DNA from: Asterochloris sp. CNOR1
Taxonomy: Eukaryota; Chlorophyta; Trebouxiophyceae; Trebouxiales; Trebouxiaceae
NCBI GenBank assembly: GCA_963969365.1
Contig: OZ017750.1
Span: forward strand, 2,046,001-2,110,000
Direction: 5' to 3'
Length of the DNA: 64,000 nt
Within the stretch, counting starts at the first letter, position 1; each line of letters opens with the position of its first letter. A program made the position numbers and the translations under genes. This document shows, one piece after another, positions 58,601 to 64,000 of the stretch. The notes under the pieces were generated by a model that had not been told where the DNA came from, did no database searches, and saw only the letters and a program-made list of their open reading frames with translations.

Positions 58601-59815
58601 GGGGCAGCATGTGCGACGGGGCAGTGTGCTGCCGTTCTTGTCAGTCGGGCAGGATGCCGTCCAGGGCTTCCTGCATGAGGCATGCTCACGCAGCAGCCGT
58701 TGCTCAGCACGGCAGGGGAAAGCCTCTGGCTGACGGGGTGTGGGAGGCTGACCTGGAGGAGCTGGTCAGTGGCAGAGGCTGGTCGAGCATCAGCCCTGTG
58801 CAGGCAGCCGCTCGACGTCTTCAAGAGGCCTGCGGAGCCGCATGGGGGGGTGACCACGGGTTTGGAAGCTTTGGAGTGCTCAAATGCGCAGAGGATTGAA
58901 GCTGACCAGACTTGCAGGCAGTGAGAAGGGTGCCACATTGGGCCACATGCTGCAGCATGCTGATTGAGCTGCTCACCAGGCAAGCCAGCGGTGGCTGGCC
59001 TCCGATTGGCCCTGTTACTGGTGGCAGACAAGCTGCCCTGAGTGCCCAGCTTGGCCACAGCAGTGCCACCCTGGGCTTGTGCTGCTGGCCCCTCTGCGCA
59101 GCAGCACAAGGGCGTCAGCTGTTGGAAGCAAGACAGCAGCTGACTGCATCCGACACTGGGCGCTGGCCCCCTCTCCACAAAGCCAGTTGAACGCCCAGCG
59201 ATGGTGGCAGCAAGGCAGCTGCTCACTGCATCAAGCAGGGGCTCTTTGCACAAGGTGTGAAGGGTCCTTTGCCGTTGAAAGCAAGACAGCAGCGCACTGC
59301 AACAACTGCTGGGCCCTCTGCACCAAAGCACAAGGTCCTCCCCACTTGAAACCAAAGCACAAGGTCCTGCCCACTTGGAAGCAGGACATCAGCGTGCTAT
59401 ATCAACCAGATGATATGAGCTGCGCAGCAGTCACAGCTACACCCTGGGACGCACCGGGCTTTGCAGGTGCATCGCTCGGGCTGCTACTCAGCGCACTGCT
59501 GCCTGAGCTGCTGCGCCCCCCAGTGCTGGCCATTCTCCGGGGTGGACGGTGGCTGGCAGCAAAGATGTTGACCAGATGCCGCAGGCGCTCCCGGTCTGTG
59601 CCCTTGCCGCCGTGCTTGCGCAACCAGGCCTCAATCTGGAGCTCAAATCCATGAGAGGGGTAAGCAAATTCCGGGTCTTGGGGCTGCCCCAGGCAGGCTA
59701 CAGACTCAAGCCAGGGCTGCCCTGACCAGCCAAAGCAATGCCTCTGGGATAGAACCGTTTGCTGTGCAGATCACATTACCTCGTGAGCATATTCAGGAGA
59801 TTTGAAGGCTTTCAT
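52610..59815 (-). CDS. Large unknown low-complexity protein, many exons
   Basis: Family not recognised. Start Met at 59815 (MKAFKSPEYAHE, exon 59815-59780), then 59635-59455 (IEAWLRKHGGKGTDRERLRHL). Further blocks at about 59068-58984, 58331-58182, 58085-57664 (ends RRHSLALPYTQKMLAQ), 57559-57240 (ADWYCYEVPMSEVHSS), 56932-56428 (Ala-rich, ends TVYNWSYGLQSAYPALYAEA), 56099-55957, 55417-55246 (RSRLYAGDLLGAEAQQDLQD), about 54699-54530 (VAAYTWVPQTPFGDSRDAER), about 54240-54141, 53860-53622 (INLSWGGFPVGCDGTTYQG), 53370-53305 (PPVVITSPYGKLDQYLDKS), about 53050-52950, and about 52840-52610 (LNSWNTAYHDDFKSR). Short aromatic motifs in disordered Ala/Pro/Ser sequence recall axonemal or microtubule-associated proteins, but this is only an impression. 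Some middle exon borders are unproven. Confidence 0.55.
59085..59400. repeat. Degenerate tandem repeats in intron of the unknown gene
   Basis: Units built on GCAAGACAGCAG ... CTGCATC and GGCAGCAAGGCAGC recur at about 59127, 59207 and 59281. Two near-perfect copies of CAAAGCACAAGGTCCT(C/G)CCCACTTG sit at about 59323 and 59353. Unit length is about 75 nt for the large motif and 30 nt for the small one. On the minus strand they include acceptor-like and Leu-rich translations. Confidence 0.7.
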
Positions 59816-60429
59816 ATTTAGCTGCCGCACCCCTAGTTCTGGCGCATTACCGCCCATGGTGGAGCAAGGGGCGTTTGCAGCAGTGACAGAAGCGCTGCAA
59901 GACAGCTGCCTGCATGAACATGTGGCCACCGTCTGAAGTGCTGTGCTACTGCTGCATGCAAGGGTACATCGATGTATCTAATGAATTATGATCCATTCGA
60001 GTGCCTGACCACCCACAGGAGAGCACAATGTGCGCAGAGCTGGGTCCACATGCGCAAGGCAACGGACAATCCTCACCGGACAAATTATGCTATGGCTCTC
60101 TTCCCCGGCGTTGCCGCACTTGTCTGGAGGAGCTGGAATCCAGGCAGGCATTCAACTAGCCAGTCAAAGACTAAAAAGTTTAGTGTTACTTCTTCTAATT
60201 GCAAAATTGACAGTGTGGTGCCCGTGGTAGGTCCTTCAGCGCTGCAGGTTCAAAAGTGTAGAGCCTGGCAAGAGATATATCAGGTCTGCAGCGTTCAGAG
60301 CGACGGCTGGGATTCTGGTCCAGTCCACAATGATCTGAGCCCCAGCCATTGCCTTGAGTCGTTGTGAGCGACTGGGACGGGCAGACCGAGGCGATCGGGC
60401 CCCTGCAGGCCTTGGACTCTGCTGGCCAC
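59816..60429. other. Divergent intergenic region
   Basis: Promoter space between the minus-strand unknown gene and the last plus-strand gene. A 131-codon plus-strand frame (59972-60367) shows no family similarity and its end (60360) is directly followed by another open frame in a different phase, so it may be 5' UTR or an unassigned first exon. AT-rich around 59970-60000 and 60160-60200. Confidence 0.4.
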
Positions 60430-63400
60430 ATGGAGCCTGCCCAGCCCGCTCTTATCAGCTCCTTCTACCTCTACATATGGTCTGTCAAGGCCTCACAGGA
60501 GATTCACTGCCATCAAGACCTACCCCTGAAGAGCATTGAGGGTGCGTTTTCCTCTGGACCTCCCACCTTGTTTGGGGTAACGCTCATGCCCAAAAAGTGA
60601 TTTTCTGTGACTCGGCTGTACTCTGCCTGTTGCATGGGCCCCTGACCCCCGCTGCTGCCCTGCAGGCATCTCTCAGCCAGAGAAAACCCCCAACTACTCT
60701 CCCGCAGAGATGCAGGCCATGTTGCAGGATCTGGTGGGGCCAGCAATGATGCTGCCTCCCAGCACAGGGCACCAGATTGCTCAGCAGGGACAGCACGGGC
60801 CTCCCGAGCTGGTGAACCCTCTGCTGCAGGCGATGCAGGTTAGACACGCTTTTGGCGGCACCTACGCCCGCCTCACTTTCGCACTTTCCCTGACCAGAAG
60901 GGCCCCTTGCCAACAACTGCCTGAGCAAGAATGACTCAGTCCTGGATTTGGCGGGAGGCAGCAGGCCCTGCTGATTGTGTTGATGAGCTGGGGTGACTCA
61001 CTGCAGGCCATCACTCCGGCAATGGCCCGTGCCCAGCTGCCTGTGCTGCAGCACCAGCTCAAGCAGCAGCTGCTGCTTCTGGCCTGGCCGGTGGACAGGC
61101 AGGTCGCAGCCAACGTGCCCCTTCACCCCATGTTCCATGAGGGGGGGCCAGCTAGGGTTCCAGGGGGCGGGGCATCTTCTCATGGAGCTCAGACGGCAGG
61201 CTACTTCGCAGGTAGGTCCTTGCTGCACCGGCCAGGCAACCCTGTCCCAAAGCAGGTCTGCTCCCAGAATATTCTGTCGTCTAGCAGTCGCACAGAAAGC
61301 GGTCTTGGCTGCCCTCGGCGTCTCCTTGGTATGAGCACAGATGCATGCTGGAGACACATCATTTGTCAAGCATATTGGGCCCCGCCCTGCTTGCTCAGAT
61401 GTGTTGGACTGGAACCCCTCCCGCTCGGCCACATAAAGGCTGCTTCTGCTGAGGGAGTGCACTGCCATGCAGGAAACCCCAGCGCCAGCCCAGCCCCCAG
61501 CTCGGCGAGCCTGGGCACAGCGTACAGTGGCCCTGCAAGCCGCTGCAGCAGCCCTAATCTTAGTCTGTGGGAATCTGGCTCGGCAGCGCACTCCCCGGCA
61601 AACAGTGTGATGGGTGAGCCTCACTGGGGCTCCAGCCTGGGCTTGCCAGCTGGTGTGTGGGATGGCAACAGCCCAGCGTCGCTGCGGCTAGGGTACTGGC
61701 TGCCCGGCAAATCAGCACCCCTGGGGCTTGCCCTGCATACGTCTGCGTGTGTTAACCCATGACAGGAACAGACCAGTTACTACATGCATCAAATTCGGTA
61801 CATGCAAAATCGTAGGATGGCATCTGCGATGTTGGCCTTGCGCGGCACTGCACTTTGTGCACCTAAAATTCACAGCAGCATGCGTGCCGTGCAGGGGTCC
61901 TTCACCCATACGGGCATGCTACTGCATCCCCTGGTCAGCCCCAGCTGCAGCAGATGCAACACGCAAGGGGCCAGCTCCACCAGGGGCAGCCCCCACGGGT
62001 TCAGTATGTGCCACCGCCACAGCCACAGCTGGGGACTCTGGCCGGGGGTCCCCACCCTGCGCCCGCAGAAGCGCTGCAGCAACACATGCTGAACAATCTA
62101 GGCCTAGGGAATGCAGGGCACCTGTCGACGGCCATGCAGTCCACCCACAACTATCTGAACAACCACCAGTACACTGGGGCCATGCTGCCCAGTATGCCCC
62201 CGCCTGCTGGGCTGCTGCCCGCGCTGCCCGAAATGGGCACGCTGCAGGAGCAGCTCTCTACAGCTCACCCCATGTATCTGCAAGGCAAGTTTGTTCATCC
62301 CACTGCGGGTGTCATCATGGCTGGGGCCGCTGTTGTTGGCCTGCAAGCACGAGAGCGTCCTGCTGCATTGCTGCAGTGGCTATACTTGGTCTGCAGACAT
62401 TGCAGTGTTGAGTTGCCACCTGCCCTTGCTCAGCACTGTCCCTCCTCACACTGCAAGCTCAGCACCGTCATGTCTTGTCCCGCTGCCTGCACAAGCGAAT
62501 CTGCCCACTCTTCATGGTGCAGGCCCGCCGCATCCAGGACAGGGATGCTCCATGTCTGAGCCAGTAGCAGTCTCTGAGCCTTCTACGCCCCAGCCAGCAC
62601 CACCAAACGCCATGATTAGCCCCATGGCCAGCAACAGCAGCAGCCGTGGCGTTGGTGCCGGCTTCCAGGCTGCTGGCCCTGAGAGTCAGAAGGTGAAGCA
62701 GGAGGCGGGGCCTAACCCCTTCAACAGTGGCAGTTCTCTTAGTCAGCTGCCTGAGCAAGTGCGGCAGCACCTGCCGCCGCCCCTCCCCCAGCAGCAGCAG
62801 TCAGCTGCGCCTGCTGTCTCCAGCAGCAGCCAGGGGCAGCAGCAGCTACAGGGCGGGCCCTACGTGCATCCTCCCCTGCGTGGGCCGAGCGGGCAGCCCC
62901 TGCCGGGGCACAGGCAGGGCGGTGGCGTCGGGCTTCCCCCGCTGGCGCCAGTGGTCCCCCCCTCTGGCTTTGCCACGGCTGCTGGTCCCTGGCATGCCGT
63001 GGGTGGGTCCCAGCTGGCAGAGCTCACAGAGCTGCTGCAGACACTGGATGAAGAGCACCCCGCGGCGAGCTGCCAGGAGGGGAGCACCTCGCAGCAGACA
63101 GCGGCCTCCCAGCTGCCCGCCAGCATGCAGCTGAGCAGCCCCCGCGGGGCTGCCCTGACCTCCCAGAGCTCTGCGCCGGCAGGCTTCTCCTCGCCCAGGG
63201 GTGAGCAAGGGCAATGCTTGCAGCATCATGCTCATGTCCAGCCCTGCTGAGTTTTCTGAAGCTGCAGAGCATCACTGCTTGCCTGCTGCACATCACAACA
63301 CCTTGCATCTAGGCTAGCAGCATCAGTCCTCAACATGGGCTGAAGTCGGCATGCTCAGCTGTCAACTCTGACGTTGCAAGTCTGGTGCTGCAGAGGACTT

Positions 63401-64000
63401 GCACAGCCTGGACCTGGATTTTGAGCTGCCGTTGGTGGAGGACCTATCGACAGGCCTGCGGCCCCAGCGCTCCAACTCCATGGTGATGCTGCCCAGCCTG
63501 GGCGCCAGCAGGGAGTGCAGGACGCCTGCCAGTGATGGCACAAAGCGGATGAGGAGTGAGGACATTGGTGAGCGGCTGTGCATGCACTGTCACATGAGGC
63601 CCTCGCCTTCCTGGCCTGCTGTTGCTCTCTGCCTATGTAGAGAGTCTATTGCATCTTCTCAAATTGTTGAGATGGCAGCCATGGACATCCAGCTGCATGG
63701 CCTCTGCCTGCCTTTGTGGACTGGCTGGCGGCTGTCAGGAACTGCCTGCACTGGTGCTTTGCGGATTCTGCCTGTCTGCATCCGGGACCCCTGCTGACCT
63801 TCTAAGCCCTCAACAACACGCCTCCTGTGCAGATGATGGGAGTGACTCTGAGACTGTGACCGTATCGGGCCCTGCCCCGCAGCAACGCGGCCATGCGCGC
63901 AGCTGCAGCTGGCCCCGGTACCAGGACAAGCAGCGCCTGCTGCGCCTGGTGGGGGAGAGCGAGCCTCGTTCTGCTGAGGACTGGGAGGTGGGCCCTAGAG
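60430..64000 (+). CDS. Gln/Pro/Ser-rich probable nuclear protein (partial)
   Basis: Eight exons in phase, all joined at phase 1 or 0: 60430-60541, 60666-60838, 61007-61211, 61473-61613, 61895-62284, 62523-63200, 63394-63567, 63833-63987; at least 676 residues, running off the window. The Met at 60430 (MEPAQPALISSFYLYIWSVK) is the first good start, but the frame is open upstream to about 60364. Conserved-looking blocks are DLPLKSIEGISQPEKTPNYS, then AMARAQLPVLQHQLKQQLLL, a long Pro/Gln/Ser middle, DLDFELPLVEDLSTGLRPQR with SNSMVMLPSLGASRE, KRMRSEDI (NLS-like), and RYQDKQRLLRLVGESEP. The composition fits a transcription factor or co-regulator; its DNA-binding domain, if any, must lie beyond the window. 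Intron 5 has a GC donor (AAG|GCAAGT at 62285). Family unknown. Confidence 0.7.

Noticed and set aside
1-64000. tRNA, rRNA, CRISPR, transposon or virus-like element
   Set aside because: No T-arm plus anticodon-arm pattern, no rRNA-like stretch, no regular spaced repeats, and no reverse transcriptase, integrase, transposase or capsid-like reading was recognised by eye.

Overview
This window is nuclear DNA of a green alga (Chlorophyta, probably Trebouxiophyceae-like; this placement is inferred). The evidence is intron-rich genes with short exons and introns of mostly 50-400 nt, roughly 55-60 % GC with heavy CAG/TGC bias, plastid-type precursor proteins (type II peroxiredoxin, HisA/HISN3, a CbbY-like HAD protein, each with a basic Ser/Arg-rich N-terminus) and plant-type orthologues (ABCF5, strawberry notch/FORGETTER1). 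No tRNA, rRNA, CRISPR array, transposon or virus-like element was recognised. Most gene models were built exon by exon, using homology blocks plus splice sites and phase continuity.

Layout. 1-2585 (-) ABCF5-like ABC ATPase, cut by the window edge. 2717-4928 (-) YqaJ-like PD-(D/E)XK nuclease. 5242-8288 (+) CSAD/GAD-type PLP decarboxylase. 9640-11400 (+) ESCRT-III VPS2/CHMP2A. 11720-18482 (-) NHA/SLC9B Na+/H+ exchanger, and immediately upstream of it 18485-19880 (-) an unknown gene whose stop lies 2 nt before the exchanger ATG. 19983-21753 (+) plastid type II peroxiredoxin. 21936-24684 (-) plastid HAD-like protein. 24833-~28990 (-) TBC Rab-GAP. 29020-31030 (+) HisA. 31031-32601 mostly intergenic. 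32602-33401 (-) a 64-residue KGG/LEA-like protein. 33402-34701 unresolved. 34702-37091 (-) ABHD13/Bem46 hydrolase. 37700-52146 (+) a 26-exon strawberry notch helicase-like co-regulator. 52610-59815 (-) a large unknown protein. 60430-64000 (+) a Gln/Pro/Ser-rich, probably nuclear protein running off the window.

The genes do not form a pathway. Several encode housekeeping functions of endomembranes (VPS2, TBC), plastid metabolism and redox (HisA, PRXII, HAD, ABCF5) and chromatin or transcription (SBNO, the last gene). Divergent gene starts are very close: about 100 nt between the unknown gene and PRX, and little space between the TBC gene and HisA.

Two genome-level oddities cut across the genes. 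First, many introns carry decayed tandem copies of their own exon-intron junction (acceptor plus start of the next exon, or end of the previous exon plus donor), up to four in series with 70-195 nt spacing. Second, about nine of the roughly 100 introns modelled here use a GC donor (GC-AG introns).
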